DNA of 64,000 nucleotides from NCBI GenBank assembly GCA_964492185.1, contig CAZBJH010000002.1, forward strand, positions 10,726-74,725, written 5' to 3'. Positions 54,612 to 63,971 of the stretch are shown here, piece by piece (the first letter of the stretch is position 1; every line of letters starts with the position of its first letter). Source of the DNA: JAFGSZ01 sp964492185. GTDB lineage: Bacteria > Bacteroidota > Bacteroidia > Bacteroidales > UBA10428. The translations under genes and the position numbers were made by a program. Under the pieces are notes generated by a model. It was not told where the DNA came from, ran no database searches, and worked only from the letters and a program-made list of their open reading frames with translations.

Positions 54612-55154
54612 ATGAACGAAAGTGTTATTGCAGTTCGATACGGAAAAGCATTGTATGCTTTTGCATCTGAAGAAAAACAACTGGAAACGGTTAAGAAAGA
54701 TGTTGAACTGATAATGAACTGCATAAATACAATGGATGATTTTAAGGCTTTTATACTAAATCCGATAATCAATCATTCGCAAAAAAAACAGGTAATAAAA
54801 GAAATTTTCAAAGATAAATTACATCCTTCAACGTTAAGCTTTATAACCTTGCTTACCGTAAATAAGAGGGAAATATTCCTGGCTGATATAATCCGCTATT
54901 TTTTAAAGCTGTATAATGCTCAAAAAGGAATAAAACTGGCGTCTATAAAAACAGCTTATAAAATTGATGACGAACTTAAAAAACTTATAATAAAGCTTAT
55001 TAAAAAGAAATTCAACACCAGTGTAGAATTGGAGCATACAGTTAATCCTGCTTTGATAGGCGGGTTTATCCTTCGTATAGAAGATCAGCAAATTGATGCC
55101 AGCATATCCGGCGGCCTGGCCAAAATAAAAAAAGAACTACTAAATTCAGAATAA
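54612..55154 (+). CDS. atpH: ATP synthase subunit delta
   Basis: A 180-residue F1 delta subunit that fixes the peripheral stalk to the top of alpha3-beta3. N-terminal helical bundle (AVRYGKALYAFASEEKQL), conserved middle (INHSQKKQVIKEIFKDKLHPSTLSFITLL) and C-terminal segment with NPALIGGFILRIEDQQIDASISGGLAKI, the classic OSCP/delta signature. Between atpF and atpA as expected. Confidence 0.95.
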   Translation: MNESVIAVRYGKALYAFASEEKQLETVKKDVELIMNCINTMDDFKAFILNPIINHSQKKQVIKEIFKDKLHPSTLSFITLLTVNKREIFLADIIRYFLKLYNAQKGIKLASIKTAYKIDDELKKLIIKLIKKKFNTSVELEHTVNPALIGGFILRIEDQQIDASISGGLAKIKKELLNSE

Positions 55155-55178
55155 TGTTTAAATCATATAAAATAGAAT

Positions 55179-56756
55179 ATGTCTGTTATAAAACCTTCTG
55201 AAGTATCAAAAATATTAAAACAGCAACTCAAAGGTATTCATGCCGATACTGAGATAGAAGAGGTTGGTACCGTACTACAAATAGGAGATGGTATTGCCCA
55301 TATACATGGTATGGCAAAAGTGCAGGCCAACGAACTGATCGAATTCGACAGTGGAGTGAAAGGTATTGTCCTCAATCTGGAAGAAGATAATGTAGGTGCT
55401 GTGCTGCTTGGTTCCTCTGATAAGATAAAGGAAGGAGACTCGGTCAAGAGGCTGGGAAGTATCGCGTCATTACAAGTAGGGGAAGGACTTACAGGGAGGA
55501 TTATCAATACAATTGGTGAACCTCTTGACGGTAAAGGGCCTATTTCGGGTAAGCTCTATGAAATGCCTCTTGAAAGAAAGGCGCCAGGTGTAATCTATCG
55601 TCAACCGGTGAATGAACCTCTCCAGACCGGAATAAAGGCTATCGATTCAATGATACCAATTGGAAGGGGACAGAGGGAATTGATCATCGGTGACAGGCAA
55701 ACAGGAAAAACTGCTATTGCTATTGATACCATACTGAACCAGAAAGAATTTTATGATAAAGGTGAACCCGTCTATTGTATTTATGTAGCTATCGGCCAGA
55801 AAGGATCAACAGTGGCTAATATTGCTAAAGTCCTGGAACAAAACGGGGCTATGCCATATACGGTTATTGTTGCCGCAAACGCATCCGATCCGGCGGCACT
55901 CCAGTTTTATGCACCTTTTGCAGGTGCTGCCATAGGAGAGTTTTTCAGGGATACCGGCCGCCCGGCCTTAATCATTTATGATGATCTCTCCAAACAGGCT
56001 GTCTCCTACCGTGAAGTATCGCTACTGCTTAGACGGCCTCCTGGACGGGAAGCCTATCCGGGCGATGTATTTTACCTTCATTCTCGTTTGCTTGAACGCG
56101 CTGCCAAAATCATCGAAAATGACGAAATTGCAGCACAGATGAACGATTTACCGGATGTTTTAAGACCCATGGTAAAAGGTGGGGGGTCACTGACTGCCCT
56201 GCCGATAATTGAGACTCAGGCAGGCGATGTCTCTGCATATATCCCGACAAACGTGATCTCCATAACCGACGGACAGATCTTTCTCGAATCCAACCTTTTT
56301 TTCTCGGGTGTTCGCCCGGCCATCAACGTGGGTATTTCAGTATCCCGTGTAGGCGGTAAAGCCCAGGTAAAATCTATGAGGAAAGTTGCAGGAACATTAA
56401 AACTCGACCAGGCACAATATCGTGAACTGGAAGCTTTTTCCAAATTCGGGTCCGATCTGGACGCGGCCACACTGGCTGTACTGAACAGGGGCGCCAAAAA
56501 TGTTGAGATTTTGAAGCAGAAACAATACACCCCTTTTCCCGTGGAAAAACAGGTTGCCATAATATTTTGCAGCACAAGGGGATTGCTCAGAAATGTAAAT
56601 ATTGACAATGTAAAGGAATTCGAAAATGAATACCTCGAATTTCTTGAACTTAAACATAAAAAAGTGTTACAATCACTGAAACAGGGTAATTTAACCGACC
56701 ACGATGAAAAGGCCTTAACAGCTGTCGCAGAAGAAATAGCTGAAAAATACAGATAA
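55179..56756 (+). CDS. atpA: ATP synthase subunit alpha
   Basis: A 525-residue F1 alpha subunit. The non-catalytic nucleotide site shows Walker A GDRQTGKTAIAIDTI (about 168-182) and the ALIIYDDLSKQAVSYRE Walker B region, with LLLRRPPGREAYPGDVFYLHSRLLERAA and the arginine-finger segment GVRPAINVGISVSRVG. The N-terminal beta-barrel (LQIGDGIAHIHG) and C-terminal helical domain are complete. 24 bases after atpH. Confidence 0.97.
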   Translation: MSVIKPSEVSKILKQQLKGIHADTEIEEVGTVLQIGDGIAHIHGMAKVQANELIEFDSGVKGIVLNLEEDNVGAVLLGSSDKIKEGDSVKRLGSIASLQVGEGLTGRIINTIGEPLDGKGPISGKLYEMPLERKAPGVIYRQPVNEPLQTGIKAIDSMIPIGRGQRELIIGDRQTGKTAIAIDTILNQKEFYDKGEPVYCIYVAIGQKGSTVANIAKVLEQNGAMPYTVIVAANASDPAALQFYAPFAGAAIGEFFRDTGRPALIIYDDLSKQAVSYREVSLLLRRPPGREAYPGDVFYLHSRLLERAAKIIENDEIAAQMNDLPDVLRPMVKGGGSLTALPIIETQAGDVSAYIPTNVISITDGQIFLESNLFFSGVRPAINVGISVSRVGGKAQVKSMRKVAGTLKLDQAQYRELEAFSKFGSDLDAATLAVLNRGAKNVEILKQKQYTPFPVEKQVAIIFCSTRGLLRNVNIDNVKEFENEYLEFLELKHKKVLQSLKQGNLTDHDEKALTAVAEEIAEKYR

Positions 56757-56766
56757 GCATTAAATC

Positions 56767-57651
56767 ATGGCGAATTTAAAAGAGATTAGAACGCGCGTAG
56801 CTTCGGTGAAATCCACAAAGCAGATCACCAGCGCCATGAAAATGGTATCTGCAGCAAAATTAAGAAGAGCACAGGATACCATTATTCAAATGCGTCCCTA
56901 TGCAAATAAACTGAATGAAATCCTGTCAGTGATAAACGATCCGGAGGAAACGGATGTGCAAAGCCCATACTTAGAAAACAGGGAAGCTGAAAAAATATTG
57001 CTGGTCGCCATTACATCGAATAAAGGGCTTTGCGGAGGATTTAATAATTCCGTAACCAAATTACTTGTTGATTTGCTAAAAACCGACTATAAAACACAAT
57101 ATGAAAAGGGGAATCTTGATATTATTACCATAGGTAAAAAAGCGAACGATTTTTTACGAACGCGAAAAATTAAAATAAAAGAATCCTTTACAGACATATA
57201 TGATGAACTTACTTTTGAGAAAGTATTATCAATTGTAAATCCGGCGATGCAAAGCTTCGTTGACAAACAGTATGACAGAATTGACCTGGTATATAACCGG
57301 TTCAAGAATGCTGCAGTGCATATCCTTACTCACGAACAGTTACTGCCGGTAATATTATTAAAAGAAGAAGATGAGGATAAAAGTATCCCGGTAGATTATA
57401 TTCTTGAACCCTCAAAGGAATACATCATCAAACAGCTTATCCCAAAATCACTGCGTATTCAGTTTTATGAAGCCCTGCTCGATTCTCATGCAGCCGAACA
57501 AGGTGCCCGTATGACAGCCATGCATAAAGCAACAGACAATGCTACAGAACTTATTAAAGATCTGCAGCTTAGTTACAATAAAGCAAGGCAGGCTTCCATA
57601 ACGAATGAGATTCTCGAGATCGTCGGCGGAGCAAATGCACTAAAAGGCTAA
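56767..57651 (+). CDS. atpG: ATP synthase subunit gamma
   Basis: A 294-residue rotor subunit. The N-terminal helix MANLKEIRTRVASVKSTKQIT with SAMKMVSAAKLRRAQ and the C-terminal helix ending SYNKARQASITNEILEIVGGANAL form the coiled-coil axle; SNKGLCGGFNNSV marks the central domain. Ends the rightward F-type ATP synthase run. A membrane glycosyltransferase gene starts only ten bases later. Confidence 0.96.
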   Translation: MANLKEIRTRVASVKSTKQITSAMKMVSAAKLRRAQDTIIQMRPYANKLNEILSVINDPEETDVQSPYLENREAEKILLVAITSNKGLCGGFNNSVTKLLVDLLKTDYKTQYEKGNLDIITIGKKANDFLRTRKIKIKESFTDIYDELTFEKVLSIVNPAMQSFVDKQYDRIDLVYNRFKNAAVHILTHEQLLPVILLKEEDEDKSIPVDYILEPSKEYIIKQLIPKSLRIQFYEALLDSHAAEQGARMTAMHKATDNATELIKDLQLSYNKARQASITNEILEIVGGANALKG

Positions 57652-57661
57652 CCATTTATCT

Positions 57662-59113
57662 ATGCTGGAGAAAACGTCATCACTGAAAAAAGAAATCCTT
57701 CAATTGTGGCCTTTTTTTCTTTTTGTGATCGTTCTCACTATGGCTACGATGCAAAATGCTTTTTTCTGGGATAAAGATATCATGGATTCCCGCCAGGCTC
57801 ACTGGTTCTTTCAACATGGATTGTCATTACTGCCACCTCAACATTTGGATCCCGGACATCCCCCGTTGATGGGATGGCTTTTGGCAATAATGTGGTCGGT
57901 CTTTGGCCGGTCACTTATTACAGGACATCTGATGATGCTGCCTTTTTCAATAGGACTGATCTGGCAGCTATATCGCTTTTTACGCATTTTTATACCTAAT
58001 AAACAGGTGCTTAATGCAGCTTTACTTCTTGTTATTATCGACACATCCCTTCTCACACAAATAACAGTTGTTTCGGGCGAACTCATCCTTATATTCTTCT
58101 TTTTCCTTTCTGCAAACTCCATAATTTACAGGAAAAGAATAATGCTCGTTTTTAGTCTTCTGGGGCTCTGCATCATCAATATGCGCGGAATGATGTCGTG
58201 TGCCGTTATTGGCATATTTCATCTTTACCATGAATTTATTATTAATAATAATAAACTTCGATTAAAGAAACTGGTTAATATTAGCATATTGTATATCCCT
58301 GCATTTATTCTTGCTTCCGGTTATTTATTCTATCATTTTTTTCAACGCGGATGGATCATTTACGATCCAATCGATTCCGCGTGGGAAGGTTGTTATGAAA
58401 CAGTTAATCTTAAGGGTTTTTTAAGGAATATTATTATTTTAATTTGGCGGATCATTGATTATGGACGGCTGTTTTTATGGTGCATTGCCTTCTGGTTTTT
58501 TATCCGCTTATTACAAAAAAAGTGGAAAACTGACAAACATGTACATTTACTGTTTTCATTATTTCTTATCTCGCTTATTGTATTTTCTCCGGGCATTCTT
58601 ATACATAAAAATCTGTCAGGACACCGTTACCTGCTGCCTTCACTAATAGTTTTTTCATCCCTGATCGCCTATCTGATCCTGAAGAAATCCCCGGAGAAAA
58701 AATGCATGAAATTCCTGTATTTTATCGCGCTCATCGGTTTGTTAAGCGGAAACTTCTGGGTTTACCCCGATAGAATATCACAGGGCTGGGATGCTACTCT
58801 TGCCCATCTTCCTTATTACAATCTTAGAAAAAAAATGATCGCTTATATTGATGAAAACAACATCCCTGTTAATGAAACCGGTTCCGGTATACCTAATGCA
58901 TATCCTTTAAAGTATATTGATCTTTCTGATGATGAACGTGAATTTCCACGAAAAGACTTTGACAAACAGAAGTATATTTTCTATTCGAATATTTTTAATG
59001 ATTTTACCGATGAAGAACTCGAAAGATTAAAAAACAAATGGCAAGTTGAAATGAAATACCAAACACTGCAAGTAAAAGTGGTTCTTTATAAAAATCCCGG
59101 ATATTCAAAATAA
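57662..59113 (+). CDS. GT39-like membrane glycosyltransferase
   Basis: A 483-residue GT-C membrane protein resembling the PMT/ArnT family: about 10-11 helices and the first-loop acidic residues WDKDIMDSRQAHWF (near residues 37-50), then HLDPGHPPLMGWLLAI, the DxHPP-like motif of this superfamily. A periplasmic tail follows (about 395-483). Such enzymes take sugar from a polyprenyl-phosphate donor and add it to lipid or protein outside the membrane. It starts ten bases after atpG, so it is probably cotranscribed with the ATP synthase genes. Acceptor unknown. Confidence 0.82.
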   Translation: MLEKTSSLKKEILQLWPFFLFVIVLTMATMQNAFFWDKDIMDSRQAHWFFQHGLSLLPPQHLDPGHPPLMGWLLAIMWSVFGRSLITGHLMMLPFSIGLIWQLYRFLRIFIPNKQVLNAALLLVIIDTSLLTQITVVSGELILIFFFFLSANSIIYRKRIMLVFSLLGLCIINMRGMMSCAVIGIFHLYHEFIINNNKLRLKKLVNISILYIPAFILASGYLFYHFFQRGWIIYDPIDSAWEGCYETVNLKGFLRNIIILIWRIIDYGRLFLWCIAFWFFIRLLQKKWKTDKHVHLLFSLFLISLIVFSPGILIHKNLSGHRYLLPSLIVFSSLIAYLILKKSPEKKCMKFLYFIALIGLLSGNFWVYPDRISQGWDATLAHLPYYNLRKKMIAYIDENNIPVNETGSGIPNAYPLKYIDLSDDEREFPRKDFDKQKYIFYSNIFNDFTDEELERLKNKWQVEMKYQTLQVKVVLYKNPGYSK

Positions 59114-59196
59114 TCAAATAGTTATAATCAACAACCTGCCATTAGAAATACCAGCATCGGCTCCTATACAGTTGAAATCCTTCTCCTCCAAAGATG

Positions 59197-59225
59197 GCTC
59201 CTCCGGATTTGCAATCCGGAGGAGC
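59197..59225. terminator. Perfect 13-bp hairpin between convergent genes
   Basis: GCTCCTCCGGATT, loop TGC, AATCCGGAGGAGC. It lies between the ends of the GT39-like gene and the outer-membrane barrel gene and may stop transcription from both sides. No T-run follows on either strand; a REP-like repeat is the alternative. Confidence 0.6.
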
Positions 59226-59285
59226 AGGCAGCTCAACTAACCCGTGAAAGCTATAAAACTATCTGCTCAAAGAACGTTGCCAACA

Positions 59286-60542
59286 TCAGAAATTCCACTT
59301 AAGACGAAGAAAAACCAAATCAGCCTGTTGTTCAAGTGAAGTGCCGGATATTTTATCCTCAATTTCAAATCCAAATATCTGTCCATGAAGAGAAAGCGCC
59401 AGACTATTTGAAAGATTGTAATCGGCACCCGGACCGATATAAAAACCGGTTATCTGCTGATTATCCTTATTATCAAAAAAGATCATGCTCCCGAGTGTTA
59501 CATTGAATAACGGTGTGAGCGGGTAACTGCCCCGAGCAAAGAAATTGAAGCGGGTGAAAGTAAGGTTCTTGACTGACAGTGGGCCTGAATAAAACTCCAT
59601 AAATCCGGCCGAACTCCTGCTATCGGGAATATCACTGTAAAAAAATTCAGCGTTCACACTCAAATCATTTGAAAACAGGTAATCCAGTGATATGCTGGCA
59701 TAAAACAATCCGGATGTATCAGCAAAATTTGTTTTTGGTTGAAAATAGCTCATTTCCCCGCGTAATCCGACATTTTTAATGTAACCTGCCCATCCCATAC
59801 CCAGCACATAATCACCCGAATAAGTCACATTATCGTTAATTGTGCTATAACTGCTGTAATACCCTCCCAGTATCTGAATATCCGTTCCCCCTGCACTAAA
59901 AAGATATTTTGCAGCAGCAGTTACCTTACCGGCGCTGTCAAGCTTAACCGCAAACTCGGCTGATGAAGTCATACCCGTATAATACTGCAAACGGACAGCA
60001 TCACTTCCGGGCCGCTCGGGATAATCAAAATCAAAAAAATTATAGACATTGAAAAGATCATTTGGATTCCAGGCAAAAGTCCGCGACCAGTTTATTCGCT
60101 GCCTTCCGGCTGTTATATCAAGTTTACCAAGTGAATATTTCACCCATGCACGGTCAATTGAACTGTTTAAAATATATGACCCGCCCGATACCAGATTGAA
60201 TGACATATCAATAAAATTGTCCGTATTATCAAGATCGTTCTTGTAATCCGGCATGTTTTCAACATAATCACCGTAAATCAAACGGTTTCTGAATTGTACC
60301 GATGCAGTAAAATCGGAAGAAGGATACCAGGAAAAATTCAATCGGTTATGCAATAGAGCTTCAAATAATAGTGTATCTGTTGCAGCCATTGCCGGGCCTG
60401 TTTCAATTTCATAATACATAACCGAAGGCATTACGGATACATACCCGTTAACATCCATTTTGTCCATTCTACTGTTCTGTGCATAAAACGACACTGAAAA
60501 TAAGGCCAGTCCGGTCAGAAATAAAATACAAGTTTTCATCAT
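59286..60542 (-). CDS. Outer-membrane beta-barrel protein
   Basis: A 418-residue exported barrel. Signal peptide (about 1-21, ending SFYAQ) then long alternating strands with the pattern of porin-like Bacteroidota proteins (FTASVQFRNRLIYGDYV, LDITAGRQRINWSRTFAWNP, LKWNF end with the C-terminal Phe of barrel proteins). The AGRQRINWS...NPNDLFN segment resembles alginate-export/phosphate-porin type barrels, but I would not name a family. It is last in the ABC-transporter run, 183 bases after the ATPase, and may be its outer-membrane partner. Two ATG codons in a row open the gene. Confidence 0.75.
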   Translation of the reverse strand: MMKTCILFLTGLALFSVSFYAQNSRMDKMDVNGYVSVMPSVMYYEIETGPAMAATDTLLFEALLHNRLNFSWYPSSDFTASVQFRNRLIYGDYVENMPDYKNDLDNTDNFIDMSFNLVSGGSYILNSSIDRAWVKYSLGKLDITAGRQRINWSRTFAWNPNDLFNVYNFFDFDYPERPGSDAVRLQYYTGMTSSAEFAVKLDSAGKVTAAAKYLFSAGGTDIQILGGYYSSYSTINDNVTYSGDYVLGMGWAGYIKNVGLRGEMSYFQPKTNFADTSGLFYASISLDYLFSNDLSVNAEFFYSDIPDSRSSAGFMEFYSGPLSVKNLTFTRFNFFARGSYPLTPLFNVTLGSMIFFDNKDNQQITGFYIGPGADYNLSNSLALSLHGQIFGFEIEDKISGTSLEQQADLVFLRLKWNF

Positions 60543-60628
60543 GCTACCTGTAATTATTTGAATGTTTTAATTAATTGGCAATAGCTGCAAACTTCAGGTC
60601 TATTAAGCCTTACCAGTATCTTTCTGAT

Positions 60629-60722
60629 ACCGATTACTGATTACCGATCACCGATCACTGAATACCGATTACCGATTACTATTCACTATCCTCCTCCCTT
60701 CCGGCTTTTTGGCTTCGGGCTT
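60629..60722. repeat. Short tandem ACCGATTAC-type repeats and GGCTTCCGG-type sequence
   Basis: Several units of ACCGATTAC/ACCGATCAC (60629-60680) followed by CTTCCGGCTTTTTGGCTTCGGGC, the same wording as the repeat at 2375-2424. It fills the space between the ABC ATPase and the barrel gene. Confidence 0.7.
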
Positions 60723-60725
60723 TTT

Positions 60726-61433
60726 TCACTTCCGGGTATATTCACTTTCCTCCCGGTGATCATCACTTATCACTTTACCGTCTTCTATCGTTATCACCCG
60801 TCGCGCCTTTCTTACTACTCTTTGATCATGAGTAGAAAAGATAAATGTTATCTTTTCTTCCCTGTTCAGCTTTTCCATGATATCGAGCAGGTTTTCCGTT
60901 GTTTTGGAATCCAGGTTGGCCGTCGGTTCATCAGCCAAAATAAATTTAGGCTTTGATGCAAGCGACCTTGCTACGGCAACCCTTTGCTGCTGGCCACCCG
61001 ACAGCTTTGAAGGACGGGTGTCAATACGATCACCCAGTCCGACCTCCTCGAGAAGCTCTATAGCCCTTGCCCTCCGTTCTTTTTTTGATCGCCCCTGCAA
61101 CAGCATTATAAATTCAACATTTTCAATTGCTGTTAATACAGGGATCAGGTTATAGGCCTGAAACACAAAACCAATGTTATGGAGACGAAAATCGATCAAC
61201 CGGGAAGATTTCAGTTCTCCTATATTCGTGCCGTCGATAATGATCTCCCCGTTAGTGACAATATCCAGTCCACCCACCATGTTCAGGAAGGTAGTCTTCC
61301 CCGATCCCGATGGCCCTACAACAGCAGAAAATTCACCTTCCTCAAAGTTCAGGTCAATGCCTCTTACAGCATGAACTTTAACTTCAGAGTCATTGTAAAT
61401 TTTTTCCAGATTCTTTATTTGTATTATACTCAT
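60726..61433 (-). CDS. ABC transporter ATP-binding protein (MacB/LolD type)
   Basis: A 235-residue nucleotide-binding subunit. Walker A GPSGSGKTTFLNMVGG (about 39-54), Q-loop FVFQAYNLIPVLTAIENV, signature LSGGQQQRVAVARSLA (about 141-156), Walker B KFILADEPTANLDSKT and the switch His FSTHDQRVV are all present. The wording matches the LolD/MacB/FtsE clade that works with FtsX-type permeases, two of which are encoded directly upstream. Energises substrate transfer at the inner membrane rather than import. Confidence 0.94.
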   Translation of the reverse strand: MSIIQIKNLEKIYNDSEVKVHAVRGIDLNFEEGEFSAVVGPSGSGKTTFLNMVGGLDIVTNGEIIIDGTNIGELKSSRLIDFRLHNIGFVFQAYNLIPVLTAIENVEFIMLLQGRSKKERRARAIELLEEVGLGDRIDTRPSKLSGGQQQRVAVARSLASKPKFILADEPTANLDSKTTENLLDIMEKLNREEKITFIFSTHDQRVVRKARRVITIEDGKVISDDHREESEYTRK

Positions 61434-61505
61434 GATATTATACTTTATTATCTTAATAAAAATTTAATGTTATTTTATTAATCTTTATTTTCTATCCTGT
61501 ATTCC

Positions 61506-62726
61506 CTACATATCAATACGTAATGCTTCAGCAGGACGCATCTTAATCGCCTTTATGGCCGGGTATATGGCTGCAACAAGACCGGTAATGATCACAAGAA
61601 TGGTTACTTTGAGGATAATCCCGATATCGATCACCGGATAAACTACAGATTCAAATCCCAGCCTTTCAATACCCTGACTAAGTGATGCAAGATCTATCCC
61701 CGTGGCAGAAGTAATTGCCGAAACGGCATACCCGACAATAATTCCTGCCACTCCGCCGGTTAATGATAAAAAAACCGTTTCAAGCATTATCATAAAAAAT
61801 ATCCTGCGTTTATTCATACCAACAGACATCAGCATACCCAGCTCTTTCACCCGGTCGAGAACAGCCATCAGCATAGTATTAACAATACCGAAGCCCAATG
61901 CCAACAAAATAATTATCAATATAAAATACATAGAGACATCCATTGAGCGCTCAAGCAGACTTACCTCCGGCATTATCTCCCGCCATGATTTTACATCAAA
62001 ACCCGGAAATTCCCGGCTTAAATGACTAACGGTTTCCTTTACAGCACTGTTCTCATTCAGTAAAACCGCGATCTCATGTCCCTGATCATTGTTCATATTA
62101 GTGATTCTGCGCAAATCTTCGGCTTTAACAAAAGCATTGGTCTCGTCAAACATCGAGTTTGAGGTTTTAAAAATGCCGGCAATCCTGAACAAACTGCTGG
62201 TCATGGTACCGTCAAGCTGCTGCATGGTAACAACCAGTTTGGAATGTAACTTCACATTAAGCTTTTCAGCAAGCTCATGCCCGATCACTATAGGATTCCT
62301 TTTTACACCTTCCAGATATTGGCCTTCAATTACTTTCGTAAAAAGATTGGTAACCTGCTTTTCTTCTTCCGCCACTATCCCCATTATAGTTATTCCCGAA
62401 CCGGTTTCTGCCGATGTCACCATGCCGTTTTGAATTATTCTTACACTGGTTGAATGTACAACATTCATGGTATCAATTCTTTCCTTCTTTTCCTTAATAT
62501 CAGGAATTAAATTTGCAATATCAGGATTTTGAAGATATTTTCCTTGGTGGATCTGTATATGGGATACTTCGGTTTTAATGGCCGTTTCCATACGCTGATC
62601 CACCATCCCGTAATAAAAGGCCCATGAAAACACACCGGCAAATATACCAATTGCTACGGCTACAATGATCACAAGGCTGCGAACCTTACTACGCCAAACA
62701 TTTCTCCATGATATTATCCAGATCAT
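61506..62726 (-). CDS. ABC transporter permease (FtsX/LolE type), second
   Basis: A 406-residue permease: helix 1 (about 18-40), a large MacB-PCD-like periplasmic domain (about 41-265), then three helices (about 268-295, 318-345, 370-395) in the FtsX arrangement, with the EALRIDM tail. The conserved GMNKRRIFFMIMLETVFLSLTGG coupling region follows the second helix. It probably pairs with the permease upstream (62754-63971), forming a heterodimer with the ATPase. LolC/LolE-like proteins release lipoproteins; other members export or signal, so cargo is open. Confidence 0.9.
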   Translation of the reverse strand: MIWIISWRNVWRSKVRSLVIIVAVAIGIFAGVFSWAFYYGMVDQRMETAIKTEVSHIQIHQGKYLQNPDIANLIPDIKEKKERIDTMNVVHSTSVRIIQNGMVTSAETGSGITIMGIVAEEEKQVTNLFTKVIEGQYLEGVKRNPIVIGHELAEKLNVKLHSKLVVTMQQLDGTMTSSLFRIAGIFKTSNSMFDETNAFVKAEDLRRITNMNNDQGHEIAVLLNENSAVKETVSHLSREFPGFDVKSWREIMPEVSLLERSMDVSMYFILIIILLALGFGIVNTMLMAVLDRVKELGMLMSVGMNKRRIFFMIMLETVFLSLTGGVAGIIVGYAVSAITSATGIDLASLSQGIERLGFESVVYPVIDIGIILKVTILVIITGLVAAIYPAIKAIKMRPAEALRIDM

Positions 62727-62753
62727 AATATGTTTATTTTAAAATATTATCAT

Positions 62754-63971
62754 TTAAGCACGAAGCGCGTTACTAACCTTTAAATTCATAATCTGTATCA
62801 ACGGGTACAGGGCAATCACCAGTGTAATAACAAATATCACGATTACCTGGTCTAACATCACTTTTGGAACCAGGCTGAAATACATCGCGGCTTCAATTCC
62901 AAACTGTGCATATGCTTCTCCATACTCTCCGGGTAGGGGAACAGGATTATTAACAAAATAAGAGATGATAGGAACACTAAAAATAAACCCTGCAATAACA
63001 CCCAGCAACCCGATAAAAACCGTTTCAAAAAACAGCATAACCTGCAGCCTGTATTTTTGCATACCCACAGCCACCATAATGCCCGTTTCCCGTTTTCTTT
63101 CCGACATCATCATGATAATCGTTCCCAGTATCCCAAATCCAACAACAATATAAAGAACAGCTTTCATAATCACTCCACCGGCACGGTCACCCTCAATCAT
63201 CTGAACAACTTCGGGCTGCATTTCATCCCAACTCATTACACTGTATTTGTCCTTCAATTCATTTTGCAGCTTTTGTTTCACCTCATCAACATCCTTATAT
63301 TCATCGACCATTATCACCAGTGATGTTATCATTCCTTGAGCATAAAAAAATTGCCTGGCAGCATCCAGATCAATATAGGCTCCAAAATTATTCATGTCCG
63401 GAGACGGAAATTCAAGAATACCTCTCAGTGGAAACAGACCTGCTGCACTGGCACCGTGATATCCCTGGCTGATCAAAACAATTGTATCTCCAATTTCAGC
63501 ATTCAGGTTTTTTGCCAGGTTCACTGCAATAAGCACCCCCTGGTCACCATCTTCAAGATAAGATCCCTTTGTAATCCATCGCGAAAGTGAAGACATCTGA
63601 TCTTCTTTCCCGGGTTCGATCCCGATCAGGGCAGCACCCCTTGTATAGTTTCCTGTTGAAAGCAGGCTATATGATTCCAGCCTCGGAACTACCTGTGTAA
63701 CCTGTTCAATCGATCTGCATTTTTCATACAGGCTATCATTGGGAACATAACTGTCATTAATTGATTTTGTTTCCCAGTAATCATTGTGATGGATCTGAAT
63801 GTAGCCGGCATAAAATTTAACCACGTTATCGATCATCCTGGAATAGGTTCCTTCCTGCATTGATGCCATCAGAGTGGAAAAAAACACAGCCAGTGCAATA
63901 GCTGCAACCGTGATAAGAGTACGGCGCTTGTTTCTCCACAAATTCCTCCATGCCAATAAAAAGTTGTTCAT
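62754..63971 (-). CDS. ABC transporter permease (FtsX/LolE type), first
   Basis: A 405-residue permease of the same FtsX arrangement as its neighbour: helix 1 (about 15-38), MacB-PCD-like periplasmic domain with DYWETKSINDSYVPND and VVLISQGYHGASAAG, and three C-terminal helices. MQKYRLQVMLFFETVFIGLLG is the coupling segment. It is first in the leftward run permease, permease, ATPase, barrel; 27 bases separate it from the second permease. No upstream gene or promoter is seen because the window ends 29 bases before it. Confidence 0.9.
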   Translation of the reverse strand: MNNFLLAWRNLWRNKRRTLITVAAIALAVFFSTLMASMQEGTYSRMIDNVVKFYAGYIQIHHNDYWETKSINDSYVPNDSLYEKCRSIEQVTQVVPRLESYSLLSTGNYTRGAALIGIEPGKEDQMSSLSRWITKGSYLEDGDQGVLIAVNLAKNLNAEIGDTIVLISQGYHGASAAGLFPLRGILEFPSPDMNNFGAYIDLDAARQFFYAQGMITSLVIMVDEYKDVDEVKQKLQNELKDKYSVMSWDEMQPEVVQMIEGDRAGGVIMKAVLYIVVGFGILGTIIMMMSERKRETGIMVAVGMQKYRLQVMLFFETVFIGLLGVIAGFIFSVPIISYFVNNPVPLPGEYGEAYAQFGIEAAMYFSLVPKVMLDQVIVIFVITLVIALYPLIQIMNLKVSNALRA

